DNA of 64,000 nt from Theobroma cacao (Eukaryota; Streptophyta; Magnoliopsida; Malvales; Malvaceae). The notes below the pieces were generated by a model that was not told the origin of the DNA, did no database searches, and saw only the letters and a program-made list of their open reading frames with translations. This document shows positions 18,340 to 28,689 of this stretch, piece by piece (within the stretch, counting starts at the first letter, position 1; every line of letters begins with the position of its first letter). The position numbers and the translations under genes are program-made. The DNA lies in assembly GCF_000208745.1 (NCBI RefSeq), contig NC_030851.1:2504666-2568665 (forward strand), written 5' to 3'.

Positions 18340-18527
18340 CCATGTAAAACACTCTGCAACCCCTAGAAAATAGAAGAAACTTGTAAATGACTAAAGCTAC
18401 TGTAGTCTAAGTCAAAAAGATGTTTCATTGTAGTATAGTGCCTTCATGACATGCAGTCGACCTTTTCAACAACTACAACGAGTTAATTTCTCCCCTTGCT
18501 ACTGCCTTTTATCTTTCTGAGGAAGAC

Positions 18528-18674
18528 ATAATCTTGTTCATCGACCCAACAAGGCTTGGCTAAGGGTTTTAAGAAAATTGTTCTAATTCCCTTAATATAT
18601 ATCGCTGTTCATCATAAACTACTTTAATCCATGAAGGGTATGCAGATCAACAGTCAGTTGTTTGTGGATTCTGA
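18528..18674 (+). pseudogene. SAUR relic, C-terminal third only
   Basis: About 147 bases matching the C-terminal third of copy 2, from ATAATCTTG(C/T)TCATC to the terminal TTTGTGGATTCTGA. Frame-disrupting indels and in-frame stops occur (for example ATAAACTACTTTAA where copy 2 has a continuous frame). The 3' flank also matches the copy 2 flank. It is the left edge of the segment duplicated together with copy 5. Confidence 0.85.
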
Positions 18675-19633
18675 GTAATGTATATAAAAGAGAAAAGTAT
18701 CTTGTACATGATTGAAACTACTGTACTGGTTATCAAAGATGTTTCTCTGTAAAAAAGTAACCATATATGTGAAATGTAACATTAGCACTTTTGATAATTG
18801 AAATGAGTTGATAGCTCTCTCTCTGCTACTGTCTCATGAGACGGAATAATGAAAACTGAAAACTAGAAGTAGTATTAGATTTCATATAAATTTCTATTCT
18901 GGATGTCTCTTAACATGCCAGAAACAAGCATTTACAATGTTTAACAGTTTGTATGATCAAAATTTTTGTGGACTTGCAGCAGCAATTGATAGCAGTTACA
19001 ATGTTTAACATAACCAACTCTGACAAGGACTGACCAAGTGAAGGCAGAAGCAGCGAACCTTTCAATGCATTTGTTTTCTTCTTCTTCTTCCAATGTCCTT
19101 ATGTTTTTCAGTATCTTCTTGTATCTAACTTTAATCTTTATTAAATATTCCACCACAACAAAGCAGATTGTCTTCGACTTCTGTATAGAACTCCAACAGT
19201 CAATTAGTATTATATTACTAATTTCTTCAAGGGTGCCATTTACCTAAAGTTCCAAATCTATCACACCTTGTTTTAGTCATCTGCAAGTTTCTTGTTTACA
19301 TAGTTTTATCCTCAGTCTTCGAATGGACAAAAACAGTTTAACAAACCATGTGATTTCGTTAAATTTCTAGAAGATATGATTCGGTTTTGCTTCTTGTCAA
19401 TTTACAGCATCAAGGCATGAATTCAGTACTCGCACAATATTTAATATGATATGAGAAATTTCATTATCTTCCAAATTTCACTCTTGGAATTCCCTAACTG
19501 GTCTTAACTAGCATTCAAAGAATCATAGTAAAGTTGCAAACGTCGATTCCAATAGAAGTAATTACATGCTTCAGCATTGAAATTCACAACACAAGTACGT
19601 CGAGCATATAGCAAGGAATTTCTGCTCCTCCTG
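18675..19633. repeat. Duplicated spacer (second copy of 14491-15785)
   Basis: Runs parallel to the spacer between copies 2 and 3, with small indels and a net shortening of about 300 bases. Shared landmarks in order: the 3' flank, AACCAACTCTGA(C/T), AGCATCAAGGCATGAATTC, and the promoter with CCTGTATAAATAG. Confidence 0.8.
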
Positions 19634-19641
19634 TATAAATA
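19634..19641 (+). promoter_or_regulatory. TATA box of SAUR copy 5
   Basis: TATAAATA, 121 bases before the ATG at 19755, in the same context as copy 3. Confidence 0.75.
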
Positions 19642-19754
19642 GCAGGCCGACTTCCTTCCCTCAGTGTCACTAGCAAACACATCCCAATCAAACCTCCTTA
19701 TTTCATTTTCTTGCTCTAAGATTTCCATTCACACAACACATAAAGTAAGCAAGC

Positions 19755-20213
19755 ATGATTACCCCAAAGAAGCTTATCAGGATGGCAAGAAAGTGGCAGA
19801 AGACAGCTGCCATTGGAAGGAAAACAATTACTTCAGCAAGGACAAATTACAAAAAGATGGCTGCTGCAAGTCATTCTAAACAATCATCAGTGGTTGAGAA
19901 AGGCTACTTTGTTATCTACACAATTGATGAGAGACGTTTTGCGATTCCCTTGGCGTTTCTCAGAAACAGCATTTTCCAGGAACTCTTAAAGATGTCTGAG
20001 GAGGAGTTCGGACTGCCAAGTGATGGGCCTATAACATTGCCATGCGATGCAGTCGTCATGAATTACATTATCTCCCTTGTGAAACGAGGATTATTAGCTA
20101 AGGATTTGGAGAGAGCAGTGCTCAGTTCTATTACTGGCTATCGCTTCTCATCATACAGTACGTTTTTCCATGAAGGACATGATGACCAACAGTCACTTGT
20201 TTGGACATGCTGA
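19755..20213 (+). CDS. SAUR protein, copy 5 (group A), altered C-terminus
   Basis: 152 residues, start MITPKKLIRMARKWQKTAAI, complete core (KGYFVIYTIDERRFAIPL, SEEEFGLPSDGPITLPCD). There is an extra Leu in KRGLLAKDLERAV. The ending is abnormal: after QQSLV the sisters read CGF-stop, but here the frame reads WTC-stop because the DNA jumps into GGACATGCTGACCA, a sequence resembling one about 35 bases earlier. A SAUR fragment follows directly. The core is intact, so activity is plausible. Confidence 0.92.
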   Translation: MITPKKLIRMARKWQKTAAIGRKTITSARTNYKKMAAASHSKQSSVVEKGYFVIYTIDERRFAIPLAFLRNSIFQELLKMSEEEFGLPSDGPITLPCDAVVMNYIISLVKRGLLAKDLERAVLSSITGYRFSSYSTFFHEGHDDQQSLVWTC

Positions 20214-20283
20214 CCAGACCGGAGGCGTTTCGCAATGCCCTTGGCCAATCTTAGCTAGTGCTTTGCGTCAAGGGTGTTGAAGC
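20214..20283 (+). pseudogene. SAUR core fragment fused behind copy 5
   Basis: Immediately after the copy 5 stop, and in the same frame, the DNA encodes RRRFAMPLANLS followed by a stop, matching the RRFAIPLxYLS core of group A genes. Weaker match continues to TGTTGAAG near 20278 (compare CTCTTGAAGATG). It fits an unequal exchange or patchy gene conversion. Confidence 0.65.
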
Positions 20284-20864
20284 CAGCAACTTGTTTTCTG
20301 GGTACCGAAACGGAACATAATACCAGGATTCTTGTAAATTAAAGGACAAAGAGATTGTTATTGTAAATTGCACATGTATGTTGACTATTGATATCCCTAG
20401 ACAAAATACATCTGATTACTACAACTGAGCAAAAGACATTGATATCCCTGGACAGGCGTCATGACCACACCTGTTTCGGGAGTTAGACTCGATCCAACTA
20501 GAATACATGCACGAGTTTTGAGAAAACAGCAAACTCAAACAGCAATCTAGGGAGGGAAAAGCAAAAGATAGAGATAATGGAGAGGGAGCGGAATGAGTTG
20601 ATGATGAATCTTTCTGTTTCAATTCAACCTGCGGTGAATAACTCATATCTATTTCACTATTTGTAGAGGAAGCCAGAGCTGGTGAGCTGAAGAGGGAGTA
20701 GTATATCCTGATCAAGCCTTTGTTTTTTGTCTTGATGTAGGGGTTCAAGTTTACTCCATTTAATCTTCCATTATTTTGCACTAGCTAATGTGTATTGACA
20801 GTAATATTGTTGGGTTATATGATCTCTAGTGGATTTTATATATGACGTTTGTCATCTATAGATT
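20284..20864. other. Spacer after SAUR copy 5
   Basis: No supported gene. A 120-codon open frame on the minus strand (20419-20781) has a Ser-rich translation that I do not recognise and no promoter; it is not called. Confidence 0.4.
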
Positions 20865-21199
20865 GGGTAAAATACCCCAAATCGAGATGCCAGGGAAATC
20901 CGTTGCTCGAGGTGTTTTTTAATTAATAAAATTATATAATAATAATTTTAAAAATTAATTAATGATAAAATTATTTTTTTTTACTTTTGTCGCATCATTA
21001 AATTGATAAAAACACTAACAGTTGATTAATTGTTGAACTTACATGTCTAGCAGAAAATATTTTTTTGAAGCAGAGTGTTCATTTTGAAAACTAATAGACA
21101 CTCTCATAATTTCGATTAAAACTTAAAGAGTTCATTTTAAAAATCAATAGATCTTTATATAATTTCGATCAAGACTTAAATAATAAGGATATTTTACCC
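20865..21199. mobile_element. AT-rich inverted-repeat element (MITE-like), 335 bp
   Basis: Starts GGGTAAAATACC and ends GGATATTTTACCC, so the termini are inverted copies of GGGTAAAATA. The interior (GTTGCTCGAGGTG, then CTAACAGTTGATTAATTG) matches the element at 53257-53750. No coding capacity. Confidence 0.6.
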
Positions 21200-21344
21200 T
21201 AAATTTTATAATAAAAGTTGGTGTTATTTCATCTTCCATCTTATTATGCAATCATTAAAACTTATATCAAAGTTTGAGTCAATTATTATGAATAATTTCA
21301 ATTTAAATTTCTAAGATTCATGTGATTTAAACTCAAAAATTTAC

Positions 21345-21440
21345 TACACTCGAACATTTGGTTTATTGATTGGTGCATAATCATTCTGCCTAAAGAGCAG
21401 GGTTCGAATCCCTCTCTTCCAATTATTAAAAAAAAAAAAC
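21345..21440 (+). mobile_element. SINE-like retroposon fragment with box B and A-tail
   Basis: TTTATTGATTGGTGCAT, then a near-perfect RNA polymerase III box B (GGTTCGAATCC, 21401-21411), then CTCTCTTCCAATTATT and a run of A. A second, more decayed copy with the same order lies at 56196-56266. It is not a tRNA gene: no acceptor stem or cloverleaf can be formed. Confidence 0.5.
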
Positions 21441-21918
21441 TCAAAAAATTACTAGATTTATAGTATTTGGGTTTGGATCATTACAAAATTACTTCATTTT
21501 TTTGTTATAATAACTTCTTTTATTAGGTTTGTTTTCCATTTTTTATTGCCTGCTTGTATAATAGTAATGAATTGATAGATAAAGAAGTTAGTTGGTTTAA
21601 ACAATGTCAATTTAGCCTATAAGCATAAAATTCGAAGAGGCGGTTCCAAACTCCCAAAGGGGAATCTTTACAATTTCCCTTGTACTTTGGAGCTGGACCG
21701 TCCAACGATCAAGTACATAGGTTTTAACTAGCATGTGGGAACAAACTTAGTTGCAGGTAGTATTGTTGGAAGATCCCACTCTCGTGAGTCTTTAGTTTAT
21801 ATCAATGCAATGCATGAAATTGGTTCACTCCCAAAAAAAAATAATAATTCCTACTGTACTTCTGCATTGAAATGCTCGCCCCTAGGAAAACTTCAAGTAT
21901 AGGAGCTTTTCTTTCCTT

Positions 21919-21926
21919 ATATATAT
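21919..21926 (+). promoter_or_regulatory. TATA box of SAUR copy 6
   Basis: TATATATA, 116 bases upstream of the ATG at 22035, showing that the truncated copy retains a core promoter. Confidence 0.55.
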
Positions 21927-22034
21927 AGGTGAAGCAACAAGTTGATTGCTTCCATCCATCAATAGGACACCATTTTCAGGGTTCTTTTGGTAAGACAGAT
22001 ACACATTTATCAGACAGAGAGTAAAGCCAGAACG

Positions 22035-22250
22035 ATGAGCAGCAAGAAACTTAACAGAATGGCATGGAAGTGGCAGCAAATGACTGTCATGGGGAGGAAA
22101 AGGATTTCTTTCCAGGGGATGGCTAATGCAAAAGTCATTGCAGGCAGTGATGATAAATCATCGGTGGCTGAAAAGGGTCATTTTGTCATCTACACCACAG
22201 ATCAGAAGCGCCGTGTCGTTCCCTTAGCGTATCTCAGCAGTAACAAGTGA
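22035..22250 (+). pseudogene. SAUR copy 6, truncated after the first half of the core
   Basis: 71 codons: start MSSKKLNRMAWKWQQMTVM and core up to KGHFVIYTTDQKRRVVPLAYL, then SSNK and a stop. Everything after the YLS position (including EEEFGLP and LPCD) is missing, and I find no continuation in the next several hundred bases; a faint echo of a SAUR 3' end (GGGTTCTGA) lies near 22358. The reading frame before the break is clean, so truncation may be recent or the short product may be made. It is probably non-functional as a SAUR. Confidence 0.85.
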
Positions 22251-23414
22251 AGACAGCCCCTTTACGGTTTGATATTTTTTTATCAGATTTGCACCATGAT
22301 TAAACTATGTTGTTGCATCCTGATAGGCTTGGCAGAATGGTGATATTGCCTGTAGGAGGGTTCTGATCCAGACACAATTTGTCTTTCACATATGCAAATG
22401 GACTTCAATGATCTGATATGATCAAGTCTGGAAATGAAAAAAGCAAGAAATATTGCCCACTGTGCTTATTCTTCTGGAAGAATAGTACATACAGGGTAAC
22501 GAACTCTGATCACAATCATGATTCAAGACAATAGTTTAGCCTGGCAACATGGCATAGCCACTTGGTCAGAACATGTTTTTTCTTCTCATTTTCCATTTTT
22601 CATTCTATCTGAATCTTCCTTTCCCAGTATCAGATAAAACCAAAATTATTCTGATATAAATAATTCATTATGGCAGGGCTACTCGGCCTCTGTCTTGTCA
22701 CTTGTTTTATTCCCAGAAGAAATCTTTGTAGTAATATATTTAATTATATTGATGATCTCTGCACATGTATACTATGGAACTCAAACCCTGTCATGTTGAG
22801 AATCAAAGTGCATAACCCTCCCAAATTTCCCTCTTAGAAATTCCTGACATCGGTCTTAGTTTATATCTGAATAATCACAGTTAGTTAATAGGAGTCAGAT
22901 GTACAAGAACATGTCAGCTACTGAAACATCTATTCCACTCTAACGAATCACATGTTTTTTCCCTTAGAAAGTCACAATGCAGGAAAGCTACATGGAAACG
23001 ATTCTGTCGAGCAAAGCTACAGAGGAAGGAATACATTAAACCTTGTGCACATAAAAATGCCTATTTTGATACCTTCTCTCTGATCTAAGAGCTTGAATCT
23101 CCACTCTTCTTGAGTGCATTCATCAGTCCTTGCAGGAAGTGGCAATGTCAATGAGACAAATTATTTACATCATGGGGTGAGGGTCATATCTTGAGCAGAA
23201 ATCCACAATTAATGGTGTTTCCATGGAAATAAACAAAACGCATGATAAACAAGTTACAATGGCCTACCATATAAGGTTTTTTTGCTTCATGGTTGTAGAT
23301 AACAAACATACATGCAAGTCTAACCACCTCTTTGCTTCAATATTCACATGGCTTTACATCCTACCAACCTCACAACAAAGCAGAAGCATCAACTGCTGTC
23401 TATCCTACTGACTC
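22251..23414. other. Spacer between SAUR copies 6 and 7
   Basis: No gene seen. A degenerate group A promoter block (AACATCTATTCCACTC, then GAATCACATG, near 22925-22952) sits about 600 bases before copy 7, while a group B element (CACATGGCTTTACATCC at 23345) sits close to copy 7. The upstream region of copy 7 is thus a mosaic of both types. Confidence 0.5.
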
Positions 23415-23422
23415 TATAAAAT
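23415..23422 (+). promoter_or_regulatory. TATA box of SAUR copy 7
   Basis: TATAAAAT, 121 bases before the ATG at 23536. Confidence 0.65.
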
Positions 23423-23535
23423 CAACTGACCTTTGTAGCCTAAAGCATAACAGCAGAAAAGATCCTTCCTAGAAATTTCAAGTTCAGCAATAGATCTCTT
23501 TGTACTGGTTTCTTAAGAGTCCTCATTCAGCTAAA

Positions 23536-23958
23536 ATGATCAATGCAAAAAGGCTCATTGAATTGGCAAGGAAGTGGCAGAAAATGGCTGCAATCAAGCG
23601 TAGGAGAATCTCATTTCCAAAACAGAACACGGATGCAGATCCAGCAGCCACCAGTGGTAAAGGCCATTTCGCTGTTTACACCACTGATAAGAAGCGATTT
23701 GTGGTTCCCTTGAAATATCTCAATACAAATCTCTTCAGAGAGCTCCTGAAAATGTCTGAGGAAGAGTTTGGAATTCCAGCTGATGGACCGATCACTTTGC
23801 CTTGCGATAGCACCTTCTTGGAGTATATCACGCCTTTCACTCAAGGATGTGTGCCTGAAGATCTAGAGAAAGCATTGCTCACCACCCTGACAACATGTCA
23901 TTGCTCAGCACCTTCTCTAGGACAGAGTCACCAAGAAGCCCTTATTTGTGGCTATTGA
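23536..23958 (+). CDS. SAUR protein, copy 7 (intermediate type)
   Basis: 140 residues, start MINAKRLIELARKWQKMAAI. It combines features of both groups: the group A core signature TTDKKRFVVPL and SEEEFGIPADGPITLPCD with the N-terminus IKRRRISFPK and helix EDLEKALLTTL of group B type. The C-terminus is LICGY. An upstream in-frame ATG (23500) is ignored because it lies in the leader and is not shared by paralogues. The linker is short. The frame is intact and probably functional. Confidence 0.94.
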   Translation: MINAKRLIELARKWQKMAAIKRRRISFPKQNTDADPAATSGKGHFAVYTTDKKRFVVPLKYLNTNLFRELLKMSEEEFGIPADGPITLPCDSTFLEYITPFTQGCVPEDLEKALLTTLTTCHCSAPSLGQSHQEALICGY

Positions 23959-25292
23959 ACTAATCATGATGAATTCTTCTAGTCTTGTTGTATGCAAGTC
24001 ACAGTTTTGACACCTGCAATCTGAGTACTTGATTTTCTGTTCTGTGAATATGAATGAGCAACTTATTTTGATTTTCTATGGATCCATTATCTTGAATTGT
24101 TATGGATGAATAAGCCTGGCTTTGCTATTTTAATTACAATTAGTTTAGTCACCTTTCATTTATACGAAGACCAAAAATTTCTGGGGCCTACTGCAATATT
24201 CTATTAATCAGACGTAAAATGCTAACTAATCAAGTATATATTGTTTCATCAAACTCCTCAAGCTTTTCTAGGACATAGGCCATTGGGGAAAAGCTTCACC
24301 TTGTGCCCTTCATCTCCTTCAATTAACTAACTGATAAGTACTAAAATGCTTGCAGATTGGTTGTATAGAATCTCCAAAACAAGGAAACCTTTGTCCTCAT
24401 AGATATAAAGGTTAACCTCTAAACAGTGTATGAAACTTCAAGATCAAAGAGAAGTCTTCAAAATCTAGTTTACATCACAGAAGATGAAACATATGCATGT
24501 ATTTTTCGGGTTATCCAATCAGACAAGAAGAGTTGACCATCCAGTTTCAGTTTTTGGGGCAAGGCTCTGTGAAGTTATGGTGCATGTAACTGCACTCTTC
24601 AGTTCCATCATTTTTTGTTTTCCTTCGCTTTGTCCAGAGGCTTTAGTCCTAAAAAAGAATGTAGCAGCTTTGATATTTCATCTAGTCCCAATGCATCCTG
24701 TTGGCTTCATTTACACTTTGTTTTTTTCTATTTTTCTTCCATGTGACTCTTGGGGGAATAATTTTGTAAACTAGTAAATTAAATAAAATTTGGAATTGAC
24801 TTTTTCTACACAGTATAATGCATCAGAAAGTAAAGGAATGAGCAACAAAAGCAAGGCTCATATAAGAAAATACATGCTTCAGTTAAAATTTGATTGGTAG
24901 AAGATTTTTATCTTAAAAGTATACAGTATGAGCTGCAGGTCCCTTTTTTTCTTGCTAACTAATCTTATTTCATAGGCATGTACTCATGTAGGTCCAGTAG
25001 TAATTATTTCTTCTGTCAAATGAAGACTGAAACAAGGATATCCCAATTTGCCTACTTTTGCCAACTATCCTATTCTCATTGATTACCAATTTTTCTACAG
25101 CTTTTATACATGGTTTTTTAAAGATTGTTGGCTGATAGATAGGAAGTTAAGAAAATGATAAGTTGAATACATGCTCCACCGATGTCATGCTGCTGTCTGA
25201 TGAAAGTAAACATCCCTATCTCACCAACACACACATCTTCCAACCACATGGCTCTGCTTCTCTTGAGCCCCTGCATTGTGTAATCTATCTTG

Positions 25293-25298
<6 letters not shown>
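23959..25298. other. Spacer between SAUR copies 7 and 8
   Basis: About 1.3 kb of AT-rich sequence without a supported gene. The last 60 bases hold the group B element CACATGG at 25245-25251 followed by CTCTGCTTCTCTTGAGCC. Confidence 0.5.
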
Positions 25299-25368
<70 letters not shown>

Positions 25369-25417
25369 NNNNNNNNNNNNNNNNNNNNNNNNNNNNNNNN
25401 NNNNNNNNNNNNNNNNN

Positions 25418-25494
<77 letters not shown>
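25299..25494. repeat. (TA)n microsatellite with assembly gap in the SAUR copy 8 promoter
   Basis: Pure AT dinucleotides flank 49 unresolved bases (25369-25417). True length is unknown because assemblies collapse such repeats. It occupies the place where other group B genes have a short TATATATA box, 120-135 bases before the ATG. Translated Tyr-Ile runs across it are artefacts. Confidence 0.95.
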
Positions 25495-25497
<3 letters not shown>

Positions 25498-25616
25498 ATC
25501 CTACTTTCATTTCCCTCAACCCACCAAAGCTGTGTATCAGTATCCTAAGAAGATTTAAACGCCTTCTCCTTCTCAAAATTCCATATTGAAATCTTTCATT
25601 TCAGAGAAATAACAAG

Positions 25617-26063
25617 ATGATCAGTGCTAAGAAGCTCATCAAATTGGCTAGGAAATGGCAGAAGCTTGGTGCCATCAAGCACAAGAAGATAGCATTGCCT
25701 AGGATGTCTCAAGAAGTTGACACAAATGATTGCAGCACATCATCATTCGTTGAGAAAGGTCATTTTGTGGTGTATAGTGCAGATCAGAAACGCTTCATGC
25801 TTCCTCTAGAATATCTTAAGAAGGAAATTGTCAGACAGTTATTCAAACTGGCAGAAGAAGAGTTTGGAGTTCCAAGCAATGGACCTCTAATACTGCCTTG
25901 TGATGCAGTCTTTTTGCAGTATGTAATTTCTTTGATCAAACTGCAACTGACCAAAGATGTAGAAAAAGCATTCCTCACATCCATAGCCAGTGGCCATTGC
26001 TCATCATCTTCATGTCTACACCAAGAATCAAGAAATCAACCATCATTAATTTGCAGCTTCTAA
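25617..26063 (+). CDS. SAUR protein, copy 8 (group B)
   Basis: 148 residues, start MISAKKLIKLARKWQKLGAI. Group B core: KGHFVVYSADQKRFMLPLEYL, then LAEEEFGVPSNGPLILPCD, ending LICSF. Compared with group A it has SADQ for TTDK, LEYLKKEI for LAYLSNSI and AEEEF for SEEEF. The N-linker has a Ser/Thr cluster (CSTSSF). The frame is intact. Its promoter contains the large (TA)n tract, so expression may differ between alleles. Confidence 0.94.
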   Translation: MISAKKLIKLARKWQKLGAIKHKKIALPRMSQEVDTNDCSTSSFVEKGHFVVYSADQKRFMLPLEYLKKEIVRQLFKLAEEEFGVPSNGPLILPCDAVFLQYVISLIKLQLTKDVEKAFLTSIASGHCSSSSCLHQESRNQPSLICSF

Positions 26064-27152
26064 AGCTACTTGTAGTCAAATTTTGTAATGATACACTATT
26101 TTACACTGATTCTACAGGGAAAACGAATTAATTCTCCCCACATTTGTTTCTCTTTGAAAATCTGTTGACAGTATATCGTTGCTTTACAAAAAATGAGGTA
26201 TGGCATCCAACAAATTCAGCACTTAACATTTCTTCTGACTGAAGTTTAATAAGACCACAGCAATTAATTTTCAAGTTAAATATACTCAGGCTATCTTATA
26301 TAATATGCCCCACCAATTTCTTATACCCAAGAGGATGATATAAGAAACTGTGCAAATAGGAAGATTAAAGATCAACAACTAATTAGTTGGTCATTACTTT
26401 TTTCCCTAACACAGATTCAGAGGCCCATAGATATCCCACATCTACTTAGTAACGGAGAAAATCTTTTTGTGCAAATTTTGAAAAGGTCTAGGAGAATGAA
26501 GTAGTTTGCAGGTTTTGGACTGACTGATAAAATTTGTTTTTACACCTCACAGACAAGTATGGTAACAAACACATGTAAACAGCAACAAAACTTCACACTT
26601 GCTGTCATCCTAGATATTCATATTCCAGAAATAATCTCCTTGATCATGTGGATCAGCCGATCACGGTTTATTTCATATAAGATAACAGGACCACTTGGCC
26701 TTACAAACCCTCTTTACATTCAAGCTCCCTATGCTAATAGCAAAGTGAAACTAATAGGACTGATCAACACATCAGGTATTCTCTCTCCTACCGTCACATG
26801 GTTTTGCATCCCTCAAATCTGCATTGAGAACTACATGGAATAGATTTGCCCCCATGGACAAGTGACAGGAAGGTCATGAAACTGTGTGGGTGAGAAAGAG
26901 AGAGAGAAAAGAGACAGGTGGCAATTTGCTTGAGAGAAGATTTCTTACTACTGTTCAGAATACTGAATCTCATCTAAACAGGATCCTAAATGTCTGCTGG
27001 AGCTGTGATCAACTGATTATGAATCAATATAATTGCAATACTGGACCATATTGTTGTTAAACCACTTGGCAGATAGATAAAGATGTGTCTGCATGAATCA
27101 TCCAATAAAAGAAAACATGCCACCTTGCAGATTACTCCCCATAACTGCCCAT
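26064..27152. other. Spacer between SAUR copies 8 and 9
   Basis: No gene. A second, older copy of the group B element (CACATGGTTTTGCATCCCTC, about 26797) lies some 350 bases upstream of the one used by copy 9, suggesting that the promoter region has been duplicated. A GA-rich run occurs at 26888-26912. Confidence 0.5.
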
Positions 27153-27232
27153 CACATGGCTTTGTTTCCATTGAATACATGCATTCTACTAATTCATTGA
27201 GGGGACTGTCTCTGGCCTTGTGATTTTATATA
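27153..27232 (+). promoter_or_regulatory. Group B core promoter of SAUR copy 9
   Basis: CACATGG with GCTTTGTTTCC (27153-27169), a canonical auxin response element TGTCTC at 27207-27212, and TATATA at 27227-27232, in that order, 130 bases before the ATG. The same order is seen before copies 11 to 13. Confidence 0.6.
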
Positions 27233-27361
27233 CATCCATTCCACTGCCCCATATCCAGCACAAACAACTGCATTCGAAATCAAAGTTTTAAGACAAAAAA
27301 AAAAACTTCCTCTTTTTCTTTCATCTCAAAGTCTTTCCTACTAAACTTAGAGTAAAGAAAG

Positions 27362-27805
27362 ATGATCAGTGCTAAGAAGCTTATCAAATTAGCAAGGAAA
27401 TGGCAAAAAATGGCTGCAATTAGGAGAAAAAGAATTACATTTCCAAGAACCACTGAGGATGCTGACACAAACAGTTGCAGCACATCATCAGTGGTCGAGA
27501 AGGGTCACTTTGTTGTGTATAGTGCAGATCAGAAGCGCTTTGTGCTCCCTTTGGAGTATCTCCAGAACGAAATTGTCATGGAGCTATTTAACATGGCAGA
27601 AGAAGAGTTCGGACTACCGGGCAATGGGCTTCTCATGTTGCCTTGTGATGCAACCTTTATGGAATATATTATTGCTTTGCTCAAAAGGAAACCAAGTAAA
27701 GATGTGGAGAAAGCATTGCTCCTATCTGTAGCCAGTGGTCGTTGCTCATCGTCATATCTTTATCAGCAAGAAACAAGCCAACAGTTGCCGATATGGAGCT
27801 TCTGA
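27362..27805 (+). CDS. SAUR protein, copy 9 (group B)
   Basis: 147 residues, start MISAKKLIKLARKWQKMAAI, core KGHFVVYSADQKRFVLPLEYL and MAEEEFGLPGNGLLMLPCD, helix KDVEKALLLSVAS, C-terminus PIWSF. The GLLMLP segment departs from GPLTLP of the sisters. It is most similar to copy 10 (shared RITF/TITF and TTxDxDTNSCS linker), suggesting a recent common source. The frame is intact. Confidence 0.94.
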   Translation: MISAKKLIKLARKWQKMAAIRRKRITFPRTTEDADTNSCSTSSVVEKGHFVVYSADQKRFVLPLEYLQNEIVMELFNMAEEEFGLPGNGLLMLPCDATFMEYIIALLKRKPSKDVEKALLLSVASGRCSSSYLYQQETSQQLPIWSF

Positions 27806-28689
27806 ATCATTTTTTCTTTTCAATTTGTAGTTGATTCACATCACTGTAGATCGAATTATATAACGGAAAACACAAGGATTTTTGTTTCTCATGTTTAATT
27901 GTCTTAGTCTTGGCAGCAGTTCTTATCGTGCAATATTATATCAACAATTTGACATAAGCAAAGTGACCCTTTGAATTGTTTAGTCCTATTTTCACATTAG
28001 CAAGGCACAAACCCCTGCAATCATCAAATGAAAGCCAAACTGGTTTAGCTCCCAAATTGGCTTGGACTCACCTCATCTAGTCATCTTTGGATAGATAGTT
28101 TGGAATTCTTTAACTCAATTTTTTTTTTCAGAGACCAGATAGTTTGGGATTAAAGCATTAAGATTTGGGTTTTCTCAGGGCTGAATAGAATTATGACTAA
28201 TTGTATCAGAGAAAGGAGAACACACCCAAGAATATACAGGAACTCAGATATCTATCTGCCATGTATAGTGTTTTTTTTCTCAATAGGAGATAATTAAACT
28301 CCCCTTTTACTCCCCCTAGAAGCCGCATTGTAAAACTTCCTTGACCATTTTGATGAGCTTCTTCAAATTTCACAGGCTCTAGCTGTTGTCATTCCATTAC
28401 TTTGTTTATAACTCAACTTGTCCAAGCCCAGCTAGTTGCATAAAGATATCATCTCAGGTCACCTAGTACATATCTTCTGATGTCTAACCAATTACAGTAT
28501 TTATCCAGTAAAAGCCGCTGAATTTGTAAAGGAAGGACTAATTTTAAGCCTATTATAGGCGCATGGAACTTATACAGATATTCAGTATCTACCATGTTAT
28601 TGAAATATTAAATACATAATTACTGAAATATGACATAATTTTGTAACTTTTTCAATAATCTCGATCTGCAAAATCAATGACACAAGAAA
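27806..28689. other. Spacer after SAUR copy 9
   Basis: No gene, no clear repeat. AT-rich with short T runs. Confidence 0.5.

Noticed and set aside
20419..20781. 120-codon minus-strand frame
   Set aside because: Ser-rich translation with no recognisable domain or promoter; treated as chance.
25163..25589. Long open frames of Tyr-Ile repeats on both strands
   Set aside because: Translation of the (TA)n microsatellite and the N gap; not protein.
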